Below the pieces are notes generated by a model. The model saw only the letters and a program-made list of their open reading frames with translations. It did not search any database and was not told where the DNA came from. This document shows, one piece after another, positions 44,988 to 53,995 of a stretch of DNA of 64,000 nt. The stretch comes from Propionibacteriales bacterium (GTDB lineage Bacteria; Actinomycetota; Actinomycetes; Propionibacteriales; Nocardioidaceae). Location: assembly GCA_026392465.1 (NCBI GenBank), contig JAPLCA010000029.1, forward strand, positions 62,001 to 126,000, read 5' to 3'. The position numbers and the translations under genes were made by a program. Each line of letters opens with the position of its first letter. Position 1 is the stretch's first letter.

Positions 44988-45427
44988 TGGCCAGCCTCGG
45001 CTTCGACCTGCTCGACCGGCACGTCATCGGCGGCGGCGCGGACGACGCCGCGACCGCCCGACTCACCTACGCCCGGCTGCTCGAGCGCGCCTCGTTCCTC
45101 GCGTCGGGGCTCCGGATGCTCGGCGTGCAGCCCGGCGACCGCGTCGGCGTCCAGGTCGAGGGTGACGACCGGGTGGTCACCGTCTGCGCCTGCATCCGGA
45201 TCGGGGCGGTCCCGGTGAGCGAGGGCGACGTCGTCGTCGCGATCGGCGACGACGGCCCCGAGGTCCGCTCGTCCGAGGGCGTGCACCCGCTCGACCTGGT
45301 GCGCCAGGCCGGCGGCGGCGACCCGGCCGCCGCGCTCGCGTCGGACCCCGACGACTACCGCGCCGCCGTCCTCGCGCACGCGGCCGACGTCGTCGAGCCG
45401 CTCCTCGCGCGCCGCCCCGTCGGCTAG
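44987..45427 (+). CDS. Short AMP-binding-like protein (resembles TIGR03089 family)
   Basis: The 146-aa protein resembles only the start of acyl-CoA synthetases: LTYARLLERASFLASGLRML, then GVQPGDRVGVQVEGDDRVVT. It lacks the ATP-binding P-loop (YTSGTTGxPK-type) and the C-terminal domain. Such truncated relatives occur widely in actinobacteria (TIGR03089-like) with no known activity. At 146 aa it is also short for them. It is co-translated with the crotonase. It may be non-catalytic or a decayed paralogue. Confidence 0.65.
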   Translation: MASLGFDLLDRHVIGGGADDAATARLTYARLLERASFLASGLRMLGVQPGDRVGVQVEGDDRVVTVCACIRIGAVPVSEGDVVVAIGDDGPEVRSSEGVHPLDLVRQAGGGDPAAALASDPDDYRAAVLAHAADVVEPLLARRPVG

Positions 45428-46404
45428 GAGCCCTCGGGCTCGAGACCCGCCCAGGCCGCCAGACGGTCCCATGCGCGACGCCGCAGTGCCGGGTCGTCCC
45501 GCGACCAGGGCAGGTAGCGGGGCGAGCGTCGGCGGCGGTCGCACCAGAACCCGTCGGGACCGGTCACCGACGTCGGCGTCCCGACGAGCCACACCATCGT
45601 GTCGGCTCCCTGCTCGGCCGTGCGCAGCACGGGCGAGACGACCTTCGCGAAGCCCGGCAGCGAGTCGGTGATCCCGGGCGTCTCGGCCCAGCCGGGGTGC
45701 ATCGCGTGGCTCGCCAGGTGCGGGTGGCGCTCCGCGAGCAGCTCGGCGACCACGACCTGCAGCCGCTTCGTGCGCGCGTAGGCGCGGACCCCGTCGTAGT
45801 CGTCGTCGCGGTACTGGAGATCCTCGACCAGGGCGGACGTGAGCGGTGCCGTGTACATGCCGCCGGAGGACACCCACACCACGCGGCCGTCGTCGGCCGC
45901 CTCGAGCAGCGGGCGGAGGAGCTCGGTCAGCAGCAGCGGACCCAGCACGTGCGTGGCCAGCGTCAGCTCGTGCCCCTGCGCCGACTCCGTGCGCTCCTTC
46001 GGCATCACGCCTGCGTCGTGGACGATCGCGTGCAGGGCGCCGAGGTCCGACGTGAGCCGCTGGGCGTAGCGCCGGACGTCGTCGAGGTCGCTGACGTCGC
46101 ACGCCTCCTCGCGCAGGTCCGCCGACGGCACGGTGCGGCGGATCTCGCGGGCGGCGTCGGCCAGCCGGTCGGCCTTGCGCCCGACCAGGTGCACCGTGGC
46201 CCCCAGGGCGGCGATGCCGGTGGCTGCCGCCGCGCCCAGCCCACCGCTGGCGCCGGTGACCACGACGTGCCGTCCGCGCAGGGCGTGAGGCTCCGGGTCG
46301 GCGGGCCACCAGCGTCGGCGCAGTGCCGGGCCGATGCTGGAGTAGCCGGGGAGGACCGTCTTGTCGAGGACGGTGTCAGCGAGGCGCGCGAGCGTGGAGG
46401 CCAT
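45424..46404 (-). CDS. Short-chain dehydrogenase/reductase
   Basis: The 326-aa SDR has a cofactor motif VVVTGASGGLGAAAATGIAA (about 47-66), a CDVSDLDD segment, the IVHDAGVM motif in place of NNAG, Ser in VVWVSSGGMY and the catalytic Tyr-x-x-x-Lys in YARTKRLQ. A 40-residue N-terminal extension and a C-terminal tail of about 50 residues resemble the DHRS12-like branch. Substrate is unknown. It is convergent with the AMP-binding-like gene (4-nt overlap). The minus-strand hexamer TAGCGT (46411-46416) lies 6 nt before the ATG. Confidence 0.87.
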   Translation of the reverse strand: MASTLARLADTVLDKTVLPGYSSIGPALRRRWWPADPEPHALRGRHVVVTGASGGLGAAAATGIAALGATVHLVGRKADRLADAAREIRRTVPSADLREEACDVSDLDDVRRYAQRLTSDLGALHAIVHDAGVMPKERTESAQGHELTLATHVLGPLLLTELLRPLLEAADDGRVVWVSSGGMYTAPLTSALVEDLQYRDDDYDGVRAYARTKRLQVVVAELLAERHPHLASHAMHPGWAETPGITDSLPGFAKVVSPVLRTAEQGADTMVWLVGTPTSVTGPDGFWCDRRRRSPRYLPWSRDDPALRRRAWDRLAAWAGLEPEGS

Positions 46405-46410
46405 ACGCCC

Positions 46411-46416
46411 ACGCTA
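46411..46416 (-). promoter_or_regulatory. Probable -10 element (TAGCGT, minus strand) of the SDR gene
   Basis: The hexamer is exactly 6 nt before the ATG at 46404, with no ribosome-binding site. Confidence 0.5.
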
Positions 46417-46460
46417 GGCAGCCGCGCGCCCGCGGGCACGTCGAGCGGCGGTGGCGTGGG

Positions 46461-47126
46461 CTACAGGAGCCCCGCCTCGTGCATGGTGATGGCGACCTGC
46501 ACGCGGTTGACCGCCTCGAGCTTGGTGAAGAGGTGCGAGATGTGGGCCTTGACGGTCGCCAGGCTCAGGTGCAGCTCGGCCGCGATCTCGGCGTTCGACG
46601 CACCGCGTCCGATCGCCAGCGCCACGTCGCGCTCACGGTCGGTCAACGACGCCACCCGCCGCGTCGCGTCGGCCTCGCGCCCGCCGCCGGAGCCGTCGGT
46701 GACCTGTGCGATGAGTCGCCGGGTGATGGCGGGGGAGAGGGCCGGCTCGCCGCTCAGCACGGTGCCGATGGACTCCACGATCTGCGCGGGCGGCGTGTCC
46801 TTCAGCAGGAACCCGTGCGCCCCCGCGGCGAGCGCCCGCACGACGTAGTCGTCGGCGTCGAAGGTCGTGAGCACGAGCACGTGCGGAGGCGACGGCAGCG
46901 CGGTGATGGCGGCCGTCGCCTCGATGCCGTCCATGACCGGCATGCGCAGGTCCATCAGCACCACGTCGACGTCGTGGGAGCGGACGGCGGCCAGCGCCTC
47001 GCGCCCGTCGGACGCCTCGGCCACGACCTCGAGGTCGTCGGCGCCGCCGAGCATGAGCGAGAGGCCGGCCCGGACGAGAGCGTCGTCGTCGACCAGGAGG
47101 AGCCGGGTCGGGCGCTGGGAGGTCAC
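46461..47126 (-). CDS. NarL/LuxR-family response regulator
   Basis: The 221-aa regulator has a receiver domain with the phospho-acceptor Asp in VVLMDLRMPVMDG (about 55), acidic pocket LLVDDD, Thr in VLVLTTFD and Lys in HGFLLKDTPP. The C-terminal LuxR helix-turn-helix contains SLTDRERDVALAIGRGASNAEI, then ATVKAHISHLFTKL. The GTG at 47126 overlaps the kinase stop (GTGA); an earlier GTG at 47135 is possible. It acts with the adjacent kinase. Targets are unknown; the ABC transporter across the divergent gap is a candidate. Confidence 0.92.
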   Translation of the reverse strand: MTSQRPTRLLLVDDDALVRAGLSLMLGGADDLEVVAEASDGREALAAVRSHDVDVVLMDLRMPVMDGIEATAAITALPSPPHVLVLTTFDADDYVVRALAAGAHGFLLKDTPPAQIVESIGTVLSGEPALSPAITRRLIAQVTDGSGGGREADATRRVASLTDRERDVALAIGRGASNAEIAAELHLSLATVKAHISHLFTKLEAVNRVQVAITMHEAGLL

Positions 47127-48274
47127 GCGGCCCACGGTATCCGCGCCTCCAGGACGTACTGCCGGTCGGCCGACACGCGGTGCGACAGGCTGCCGCGCGC
47201 CAGCTCGACGCGCTCACGGAGCCCGACGAGTCCCAGGCCCGACCCGGGCACCGGCGCCGTCGGGGTGCCGAGCGGGAGGGGGTTGACGACCCGCACGTCC
47301 ACCGACGACTCGCCGACGTCGACGGTCACCTCCACCGGCGTGCCGGCGGCGTGCTTGCGCGCGTTCGTCAGCCCCTCCTGCACGACGCGGTAGACGGTGC
47401 GACCGGCCGCGCCCGACACGTCCTCCAGCGCGCCCCGCAGGTCCAGGACCACGCGCATACCGGCGGCGCGCGACTCGCCGACCAGGTCGACCACGTCGCC
47501 CGCCGTCGGCTGCGGCAGCTCCGGCGCGGCGTCCCCGGGCCCCTCGCGCAGCACGCCGAGCACGCCGCGCAGCTCCGTCATCGCCTGGTGCGCGGTCTCC
47601 TGGATGGTCAGCGCGGTCGCGTGCACCTGCTCCCGCCCGAGGTCCTGACGGTAGGCGAGTGCGCCCGCGTGCATCGTGACGAGCGAGATGCGGTGGGCGA
47701 GCACGTCGTGCATCTCCCGGGCGATGCGGGTCCGCTCCGCGCTGCGCGCCTGCGCGACCTTGGCCGCCTGCTCGGCCTCCGCGCTCTCGGCGCGGGAGCG
47801 CAGGGTGGCGAGGAGCTCGCGACGTGACCCGACGTACAGGCCCACCGAGACGAGCAGGCCGACCACCACGACGACGACCGCGGCGTCGACCCGAGGATCC
47901 TCGCCGGGCAGCGGGTTGATGGCGACGACGAAGGGGATGGTCAGCAGGCAGACCAGCGTCACCGGCACGAGCTCGCGCCAGCGTCGGCGCGTGGCGAGGG
48001 AGACCAGGGCGAGGCACGCCGCGCCGCCGGAGCTGAACGACCCGATGCTCACCACGTTCGTGACCAGCGCGACGGTGACCGGGAACCGGCGACGCCAGAC
48101 CATGGCGAGCACGGTGGAGACCACGCCGACGGCCACGTCGAGGACGAACCACAACGGCGCGTGCTGTAGCTGCCAGACGCCGAGCTCGGTCCACGTGAGC
48201 GCCGTGACGGCGAGGACGAGCAGCAGACGCCACGTGTGTCCCCACCAGGTCAGCGGGGGAGCGGTTCCGGTCAC
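47123..48274 (-). CDS. Two-component sensor histidine kinase (HisKA_3 type)
   Basis: The 383-aa kinase has an N-terminal membrane region of about five helices (20-150) with little extracellular sequence. The dimerisation/phosphoacceptor segment is AREMHDVLAHRISLV (His about 200), and the HATPase has QEGLTNARKHAAG and GSGLGLVGLRERV. This is the DesK/NarX-like class that pairs with LuxR-type regulators. TAGCGT on the minus strand (48282-48287) lies 7 nt before GTG 48274, so this start is preferred over GTG/ATG codons further upstream. Confidence 0.9.
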   Translation of the reverse strand: MTGTAPPLTWWGHTWRLLLVLAVTALTWTELGVWQLQHAPLWFVLDVAVGVVSTVLAMVWRRRFPVTVALVTNVVSIGSFSSGGAACLALVSLATRRRWRELVPVTLVCLLTIPFVVAINPLPGEDPRVDAAVVVVVVGLLVSVGLYVGSRRELLATLRSRAESAEAEQAAKVAQARSAERTRIAREMHDVLAHRISLVTMHAGALAYRQDLGREQVHATALTIQETAHQAMTELRGVLGVLREGPGDAAPELPQPTAGDVVDLVGESRAAGMRVVLDLRGALEDVSGAAGRTVYRVVQEGLTNARKHAAGTPVEVTVDVGESSVDVRVVNPLPLGTPTAPVPGSGLGLVGLRERVELARGSLSHRVSADRQYVLEARIPWAA

Positions 48275-48281
48275 CGACGAC

Positions 48282-48287
48282 ACGCTA
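48282..48287 (-). promoter_or_regulatory. Probable -10 element (TAGCGT, minus strand) of the two-component system
   Basis: The hexamer lies 7 nt before the GTG at 48274, a leaderless layout. Confidence 0.45.
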
Positions 48288-48405
48288 CCCAGCCGGGCGG
48301 ACACGGGACCACGACCGAGGGACCGGGACGACTCATACTTTCGGCGCGTCGATCATGGCTGCGCGACGGATGCGCCACGAGGTCGGCGTCGGCGAGAGTG
48401 GGACC

Positions 48406-49317
48406 ATGATCCAGGTCCAGAACCTCACGAAGACGTACGCCGGCTTCACGGCCGTCGACGACGTCAGCTTCACGTGCCGTCCCGGTGCCGTGACCGGCTT
48501 CCTCGGGCCGAACGGTGCCGGCAAGTCGACCACGATGCGCATCATCGCCGGCCTGACGCCCCCGTCGAAGGGCTCAGCCACGGTCGGCGGCGTGGACTAC
48601 CGCGACATCCCGAACCCCGGCACGCAGGTGGGCGTCCTGCTCGACGCCTCGGCTCAGCACGCCGGTCGCACGGGCCGCGAGATCCTCACGATCGGCGCGC
48701 GCACCATGGGACTGCCCCAGAGCCGCGTCGACGAGATGCTCGCGCTCGTCAGCCTGTCCGACAAGGAGTCCCGGCGCCGCGTCCGCAACTACTCGCTCGA
48801 CATGCGCCAGCGGCTGGGCATCGCGCACGCCCTGCTCGGCGAGCCGAAGATCCTCATGCTCGACGAGCCCGCCAACGGCCTCGACCCGGCCGGCATCCAC
48901 TGGATGCGCGGCCTGCTCCGCGGGTACGCGGACCGCGGCGGCACGGTGCTGCTGTCGTCCCACCTGCTGCACGAGGTCCAGATCATCGCCGACGAGCTGA
49001 TCGTCATCGGCAACGGGAAGATCGTCGCGCAGGGCACGAAGGAGGAGCTGCTGCAGGCGGCCGGCACGTACGTCCGCGGCCTGGAGCCGCGCGCCCTCGA
49101 GCAGGCGCTCGCTAGCGCCGGCATCACCGTCACGCCGAGCGGCGAGGGCCTCACCACCGAGGCCGCGCCCGAGGTCGTCGGCAAGGCGGCGGCCGCTGCG
49201 GGCGTCGCCCTCGTCGAGCTGCGCCAGGCCGACGGCGCGGGCCTGGAGGAGATGTTCCTCCAGCTCACCGCCACCACCCAGCGCGACGCCGTCCCCACCG
49301 AAGGAGCCCAGGCATGA
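48406..49317 (+). CDS. ABC-2 transporter ATPase
   Basis: The 303-aa ATPase has Walker A GPNGAGKST (about 34), Walker B ILMLDEPANGLD and switch His in LLSSHLLHEV. The signature is YSLDMRQRLGIA, with Asp where related ATPases carry Gly (SLGMRQR). The C-terminal 80 residues form the regulatory tail seen in bacitracin/antibiotic-type ATPases (BcrA-like). ATG 48406 is preferred because GAGAGT lies exactly 6 nt before it; ATG 48355 would add 17 residues. It is coupled to the permease by an ATGA overlap and is divergent from the two-component system. Confidence 0.88.
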   Translation: MIQVQNLTKTYAGFTAVDDVSFTCRPGAVTGFLGPNGAGKSTTMRIIAGLTPPSKGSATVGGVDYRDIPNPGTQVGVLLDASAQHAGRTGREILTIGARTMGLPQSRVDEMLALVSLSDKESRRRVRNYSLDMRQRLGIAHALLGEPKILMLDEPANGLDPAGIHWMRGLLRGYADRGGTVLLSSHLLHEVQIIADELIVIGNGKIVAQGTKEELLQAAGTYVRGLEPRALEQALASAGITVTPSGEGLTTEAAPEVVGKAAAAAGVALVELRQADGAGLEEMFLQLTATTQRDAVPTEGAQA

Positions 49318-50120
49318 GCACCACCACCGCACCCGCGGTCAGCATCGACACCGACCGTCCGGGCATCCCCCTCACGCGCCTCGTGGGCGTGGAGGTCCGC
49401 AAGTCCTTCGACACCCGGGCGGGACGCTGGCTGAGCATCTCCATCCTCGGCCTCTGCGCCGTGGTCATGCTCGTCATCGCCTTCCTCGTCACCGACAGCG
49501 GCGAGTTCCAGGACTTCCCGTTCTTCATCCAGGCCATGGGCGGCACGCTCGGCTACTTCCTGCCGATCATCGCGATCATGCTGGTGACCGCGGAGTGGGG
49601 CCAGCGGACCGGGCTGGTCACCTTCACGCTGGAGCCGCGACGTCCCCGCGTGGTGGTCGCGAAGCTGCTGGCCGGACTGATCATCTCCATCGGCGTGATG
49701 CTGCTGTCGGCCGCGCTCGCGGCGGTCGGCACCTTCCTCGCCTCGAGCGTCCGCGGGGTCGACGTGTCGTGGTCGATCTCGGGCCACGAGATCTTCAACT
49801 TCGCGGTGAGCAACCTCATCGGCGTGCTGATCGGGTTCGCGGTCGCCATGCTGCTCATGAACACGGCCGCGGCCATCGTCGGCTACTTCGTGTACACGCT
49901 CGTGCTGCCGATCGTCGTCGGCATCGTCGGTGGGCTCGTCGAGTGGTTCGGCGACCTCGCCCCCTGGATCGAGCTGAACACCGCCCTCGTGCCGCTGTTC
50001 ACCGGCGACTTCGACCCGACCGGGGAGGAGTGGGCGCGCATCGCGACGGCGGGCACGATCTGGCTGGTGCTGCCGCTCGGCTTCGGCATCTACCGGCTGC
50101 TGCGCTCCGAGGTGAAGTGA
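49314..50120 (+). CDS. ABC-2 type permease
   Basis: The 268-aa integral membrane protein has about six helices: SISILGLCAVVMLVIAFLV, GYFLPIIAIMLVTAEW, then LLAGLIISIGVMLLSAALAA, NLIGVLIGFAVAMLLMN, YFVYTLVLPIVVGIVGGLV and a final helix near IWLVLPLGF. The cytoplasmic segment EWGQRTGLVTFTLEPRR is shared with permeases of peptide-antibiotic resistance-type transporters. The substrate is unknown; the neighbouring sensor kinase would suit a system responding to cell-envelope stress, but this is inference. Confidence 0.85.
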   Translation: MSTTTAPAVSIDTDRPGIPLTRLVGVEVRKSFDTRAGRWLSISILGLCAVVMLVIAFLVTDSGEFQDFPFFIQAMGGTLGYFLPIIAIMLVTAEWGQRTGLVTFTLEPRRPRVVVAKLLAGLIISIGVMLLSAALAAVGTFLASSVRGVDVSWSISGHEIFNFAVSNLIGVLIGFAVAMLLMNTAAAIVGYFVYTLVLPIVVGIVGGLVEWFGDLAPWIELNTALVPLFTGDFDPTGEEWARIATAGTIWLVLPLGFGIYRLLRSEVK

Positions 50121-50123
50121 CCC

Positions 50124-50170
50124 CGGAGCGGTGAGACCTCCGGCGCCCGGGCGGGACACCCGGTGCCGGT
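50124..50170 (+). terminator. Hairpins after the ABC-2 operon
   Basis: CCGGAG, a 9-nt loop and CTCCGG (50124-50144) are followed by a GC-rich imperfect hairpin up to about 50170. No T-tract is present. Confidence 0.4.
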
Positions 50171-50174
50171 GAGG

Positions 50175-50207
50175 GAGAATGGCGACATGCGCAAGCGTGT
50201 CGCCATT
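50175..50207 (+). promoter_or_regulatory. dxr -10 element and inverted repeat across the start codon
   Basis: GAGAAT (50175-50180) lies exactly 6 nt before the ATG at 50187. A perfect 10-bp inverted repeat, AATGGCGACA (50178-50187) and TGTCGCCATT (50198-50207), has a 10-nt loop and spans the end of the -10, the start codon and codons 2-7. It could be an operator or an mRNA hairpin controlling dxr. Confidence 0.55.
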
Positions 50208-51419
50208 CTCGGTTCCACCGGCTCCATCGGCACCCAGGCCCTGGAGGTGGTGGAGGCGGCACCCGAGCGGTTCGACGTCGTCGCGCTCGCGGCCGGCGGG
50301 TCCGACCCGGCCCTGCTGGCCGCGCAGGCCATCCGGCACGAGGTCGAGGTGGTCGCCGTCGCCCGCGCCACGTCGGCGCAGGACGTCCAGCTCGCGCTCT
50401 ACGCCGAGGCGAAGCGCCGTGGCTGGTCGGAGGGCGACCACCGTGTGCCCCGCCTGCTCGCCGGTCCCGACGCCGCCACCGAGGTGGCGCGGACCGACGT
50501 CGACGTGGTGCTCAACGGCATGACCGGTGCCGTCGGCCTCGAGCCGACGCTCGCGGCGCTCGACGCGGGCACGACCCTCGCGCTGGCCAACAAGGAGTCG
50601 CTGATCGTCGGCGGCGAGCTGGTCACGTCCCGCGTGCGCCCGGGGCAGCTCGTCCCGGTCGACTCCGAGCACTCCGCGATCGCGCAGGCGCTGCGGGGCG
50701 AGCGCGTCGAGGACGTCCGGCGGCTGCTCGTCACCGCGAGCGGCGGTCCGTTCCGCGGACGCAGCCGCGCCGAGCTCGCCGACGTGACGCCCGAGCAGGC
50801 GATGGCGCACCCGACCTGGGACATGGGTCCGGTGATCACCATCAACTCCGCGACCCTCGTCAACAAGGGACTCGAGGTGATCGAGGCGCACCTGCTGTTC
50901 GGCATCGACTTCGACCGCATCGACGTGGTCGTGCATCCGTCGTCGGTCGTGCACTCGATGGTCGAGTACGTCGACGGCTCGACGATGGTGCAGGCCTCGC
51001 CGCCGGACATGCGGCTCCCGATCGCCCTGGGGCTGGCGTGGCCCGAGCGCGTGCCTGGCTCGGCGCGTGGCTGCGACTGGACGTCGCCGACGTCCTGGGA
51101 GTTCTTCCCGCTCGACGAGACCGCGTTCCCCGCGGTGTCGCTGGCGCGGCGCGCCGGCTACTTCGGTCGCACCGCCCCGGCCGTCCTCAACGCCGCGAAC
51201 GAGGTCTGCGTCGACGCGTTCGTCGCCGGCGACTTGGGGTTCCTTGGCATCGTGGACACGGTGGGCGCGGTCCTCGACGAGCACCTGCGCGACCCGGACG
51301 CCGCCCACGCCGACCTGACCCTCGAGCGTGTGCTCGAGGCCGACACCCTCGCCCGCGAGCGGGCGAGGGCCCTGGTGGAGGAAGCGTCCATGAGTGCATC
51401 CAGCGGACCTCGCGCGTGA
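50187..51419 (+). CDS. dxr: 1-deoxy-D-xylulose 5-phosphate reductoisomerase
   Basis: The 410-aa enzyme converts DXP to MEP in the non-mevalonate isoprenoid pathway. Hallmarks are the NADPH loop RVAILGSTGSIGTQALEV (residues 4-21), the segment ALANKESLIVGGEL, metal and substrate residues in VDSEHSAIAQAL, TASGGPFRG, PTWDMGPVITINSATLVNKG and HPSSVVHSMVEYVDGSTM. A second enzyme of the pathway, ispG, lies two genes downstream in the same overlapping operon. Confidence 0.96.
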   Translation: MRKRVAILGSTGSIGTQALEVVEAAPERFDVVALAAGGSDPALLAAQAIRHEVEVVAVARATSAQDVQLALYAEAKRRGWSEGDHRVPRLLAGPDAATEVARTDVDVVLNGMTGAVGLEPTLAALDAGTTLALANKESLIVGGELVTSRVRPGQLVPVDSEHSAIAQALRGERVEDVRRLLVTASGGPFRGRSRAELADVTPEQAMAHPTWDMGPVITINSATLVNKGLEVIEAHLLFGIDFDRIDVVVHPSSVVHSMVEYVDGSTMVQASPPDMRLPIALGLAWPERVPGSARGCDWTSPTSWEFFPLDETAFPAVSLARRAGYFGRTAPAVLNAANEVCVDAFVAGDLGFLGIVDTVGAVLDEHLRDPDAAHADLTLERVLEADTLARERARALVEEASMSASSGPRA

Positions 51420-52726
51420 CCGCGCTCATCTACACGCTCGGCGTCGTCGTCTTCGTCGTGGGCGTCGTCGCGTCGATCGCGCTGCACGAGCTCGGGCACC
51501 TGCTGCCGGCGAAGCGGTTCGGGATCAAGGTCACCCAGTACTTCGTGGGCTTCGGCACCACGCTCTGGTCGGTCAAGCGGGGCGAGACGGAGTACGGCAT
51601 CAAGTCGATCCCGCTGGGCGGCTACGTGAAGCTGGTCGGCATGCTGCCGCCGGAGCGGCGTGACGGCGTCGCGGCCGACCCGCACGAGGTCCGCGCCACG
51701 AACACCGGACTCTTCACCCAGCTCGTCAGCGACGCGCGCCACGCGGAGCACGAGCTCATCGACGACGACGACCTCGACCGGCTCTTCTACCGCAAGCCCT
51801 GGTGGCAGAAGCTGATCGTCATGGCCGGCGGCCCGCTCGTCAACGTCGCCATCGCCGTCGTGCTGTTCGCCGTCGTGCTCATGGGCTTCGGTGCGCTCAC
51901 CCCGACGACGACGGTGCAGGCGGTGTCCGACTGCGCCATCACCGACGCCGAGGCCGGACGTGCCTGCACCGACGCCGACCCGGTGACGCCGGCCAAGCAG
52001 GCCGGCCTGCAGCCGGGCGACCGGTTCGTGTCCTTCAACGGCGAGCGGATCACCTCCTGGGAGCAGCTGTCGGGCCTGATCCGCGCGAACGGTGACCGCG
52101 AGGCACGCCTCGTCGTGGAGCGCGACGGCCGCGAGGTGTCCGCCGACGTGCCGACCGCCGTGCTCGCCCGGACCTCGCTCGACGACCCCCGGCGAACCGA
52201 GAAGGTCGGCTTCCTGGGGGTGACGCCGACGGAGACGATGCAGCGCCAGGGTCCGGGCGCCGTCGTCGACGTCATGGGGGAGCAGGTCGCGGCCACGGCC
52301 AGCGCCATCGCCCACCTCCCGGTGCGCATGGTCGAGGTCACCAAGGCCGCCTTCGGTGCGGAGCGGCCCGCCGACGGCCCGATCAGCGTGGTGGGCGCGA
52401 GCCGGGTCGCGGGCGAGCTCGTCACGGTCGACGAGCCCAGCTGGGCGGAGCGGGCGCAGCGGCTGCTGGCGCTCCTGGCGTCGCTGAACCTGTTCCTCGC
52501 GCTGTTCAACTTCATCCCGCTGCTGCCCCTCGACGGCGGCCACATCGCGGGCGCCCTCTGGGAGGCCGTGCGCCGCGGGTGGGCGCGTCTGCGCCGCCGC
52601 CCGGACCCTGGATACGTCGACGTGGCGAGGATGCTGCCCGTCGCCTACGTGGTGGGTGGCATCCTGATGCTCATGAGCGTCATCCTGATCTACGCCGACA
52701 TCGTGAACCCGGTGAGCATCTCGTGA
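51416..52726 (+). CDS. rseP: Site-2 protease RseP/Rip1-type (M50 membrane metalloprotease)
   Basis: The 436-aa intramembrane zinc protease has the HELGH motif at 24-28 in the first membrane helix. A PDZ domain (about 190-260) includes [20 protein letters not shown]. The third metal ligand lies in [14 protein letters not shown] (Asp about 373). Such proteases cleave membrane-anchored anti-sigma factors and cell-division proteins in actinobacteria. The GTG overlaps the dxr stop and the stop overlaps ispG (both GTGA), so dxr-rseP-ispG is one translation unit. Confidence 0.94.
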   Translation: MTALIYTLGVVVFVVGVVASIALHELGHLLPAKRFGIKVTQYFVGFGTTLWSVKRGETEYGIKSIPLGGYVKLVGMLPPERRDGVAADPHEVRATNTGLFTQLVSDARHAEHELIDDDDLDRLFYRKPWWQKLIVMAGGPLVNVAIAVVLFAVVLMGFGALTPTTTVQAVSDCAITDAEAGRACTDADPVTPAKQAGLQPGDRFVSFNGERITSWEQLSGLIRANGDREARLVVERDGREVSADVPTAVLARTSLDDPRRTEKVGFLGVTPTETMQRQGPGAVVDVMGEQVAATASAIAHLPVRMVEVTKAAFGAERPADGPISVVGASRVAGELVTVDEPSWAERAQRLLALLASLNLFLALFNFIPLLPLDGGHIAGALWEAVRRGWARLRRRPDPGYVDVARMLPVAYVVGGILMLMSVILIYADIVNPVSIS

Positions 52727-53889
52727 GCGCCGGGTCCGTCCCGGTCTCGCTCGGGATGCCGGAGGCGCCGCCGCCGGTCCTCAGCCCGCGGCGCAGGAGC
52801 CGCAAGATCAAGGTCGGCACGGTCGACGTCGGTGGCGACGCGCCGGTCTCCGTGCAGTCCATGACCACGACGCTGACCTCCGACGTCAACTCCACGCTCC
52901 AGCAGATCGCCGAGCTCACCGCGGCCGGGTGCGACATCGTGCGCGTCGCGTGCCCGAGCCAGGACGACGCCGACGCGCTGCCCGCGATCGCGCGCAAGAG
53001 CCAGATCCCCGTGATCGCCGACATCCACTTCCAGCCCAAGTACGTGTTCGCCGCCATCGATGCGGGCTGCGCCGCCGTGCGCGTGAACCCGGGCAACATC
53101 CGCAAGTTCGACGACCAGGTCGGCGCGATCGCCCGCGCGGCGAAGGACGCCGGCGTCTCGCTGCGCATCGGCGTCAACGCCGGCAGCCTCGACAAGCGGC
53201 TCCTGGAGAAGTACGGCAAGGCCACGCCCGAGGCGCTGGTCGAGTCGGCCGTGTGGGAGGCGTCGCTGTTCGAGGAGCACGACTTCCACGACTTCAAGAT
53301 CTCCGTCAAGCACAACGACCCGGTCGTCATGGCGCAGGCCTACGAGATGCTCGCCGCGCGGGGCGACTGGCCGCTCCACCTGGGCGTGACCGAGGCCGGC
53401 CCGGCCTTCCAGGGCACCATCAAGAGCGCGACGGCCTTCGGCTACCTCCTGGGCCAGGGCATCGGCGACACCATCCGCGTCTCGCTGTCCGCGCCGCCGG
53501 TGGAGGAGGTCAAGGTCGGCATCCAGATCCTGCAGTCGCTCAACCTGCGACCGCGCAAGCTCGAGATCGTCTCCTGCCCGTCCTGCGGTCGGGCCCAGGT
53601 CGACGTCTACACGCTCGCCGAGCAGGTGACCGCCGGGCTCGACGGTCTCGAGGTGCCGCTGCGCGTCGCCGTCATGGGCTGCGTGGTCAACGGTCCCGGC
53701 GAGGCGCGCGAGGCCGACCTCGGGGTGGCGTCCGGCAACGGGAAGGGCCAGATCTTCGTCAAGGGCGAGGTCATCAAGACCGTGCCGGAGAGCAAGATCG
53801 TCGAGACGCTCATCGAGGAGGCTCTGCGCATCGCCGAGGACATGGAGCCGGAGGACGGCGCCGCCGCCTCCGTGACGGTCTCGGGCTGA
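52723..53889 (+). CDS. ispG: 4-hydroxy-3-methylbut-2-enyl diphosphate synthase (IspG)
   Basis: The 388-aa iron-sulfur enzyme makes HMBPP in the MEP isoprenoid pathway. The TIM-barrel part has [37 protein letters not shown] and [20 protein letters not shown]. The 4Fe-4S ligands are Cys285 and Cys288 (CPSCGR) and Cys320 ([10 protein letters not shown]), with Glu in the same loop. GTG start overlaps rseP; an N-terminal extension of about 20 residues precedes the core. Confidence 0.96.
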   Translation: MSAGSVPVSLGMPEAPPPVLSPRRRSRKIKVGTVDVGGDAPVSVQSMTTTLTSDVNSTLQQIAELTAAGCDIVRVACPSQDDADALPAIARKSQIPVIADIHFQPKYVFAAIDAGCAAVRVNPGNIRKFDDQVGAIARAAKDAGVSLRIGVNAGSLDKRLLEKYGKATPEALVESAVWEASLFEEHDFHDFKISVKHNDPVVMAQAYEMLAARGDWPLHLGVTEAGPAFQGTIKSATAFGYLLGQGIGDTIRVSLSAPPVEEVKVGIQILQSLNLRPRKLEIVSCPSCGRAQVDVYTLAEQVTAGLDGLEVPLRVAVMGCVVNGPGEAREADLGVASGNGKGQIFVKGEVIKTVPESKIVETLIEEALRIAEDMEPEDGAAASVTVSG

Positions 53890-53947
53890 CCGTCCGCCGT
53901 CCGTCCCAGGTCTCGCCCGTCGAGGGGCGACGGCCGGTCCGCTGGCC

Positions 53948-53953
53948 TAGGCT
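53948..53953 (+). promoter_or_regulatory. Possible -10 element (TAGGCT) of the GNAT gene
   Basis: TAGGCT lies 42 nt before the ATG, so this gene would have a short leader containing the ribosome-binding site gcgaggag. Confidence 0.45.
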
Positions 53954-53995
53954 GTCGGCAGCCGGGCGAGCGGCCTGCGGAGCGAGGAGCACACG

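Noticed and set aside
44987..45427. Frameshifted full-length acyl-CoA synthetase
   Set aside because: No continuation of an AMP-binding domain is found in any frame downstream; the next gene is a convergent SDR.
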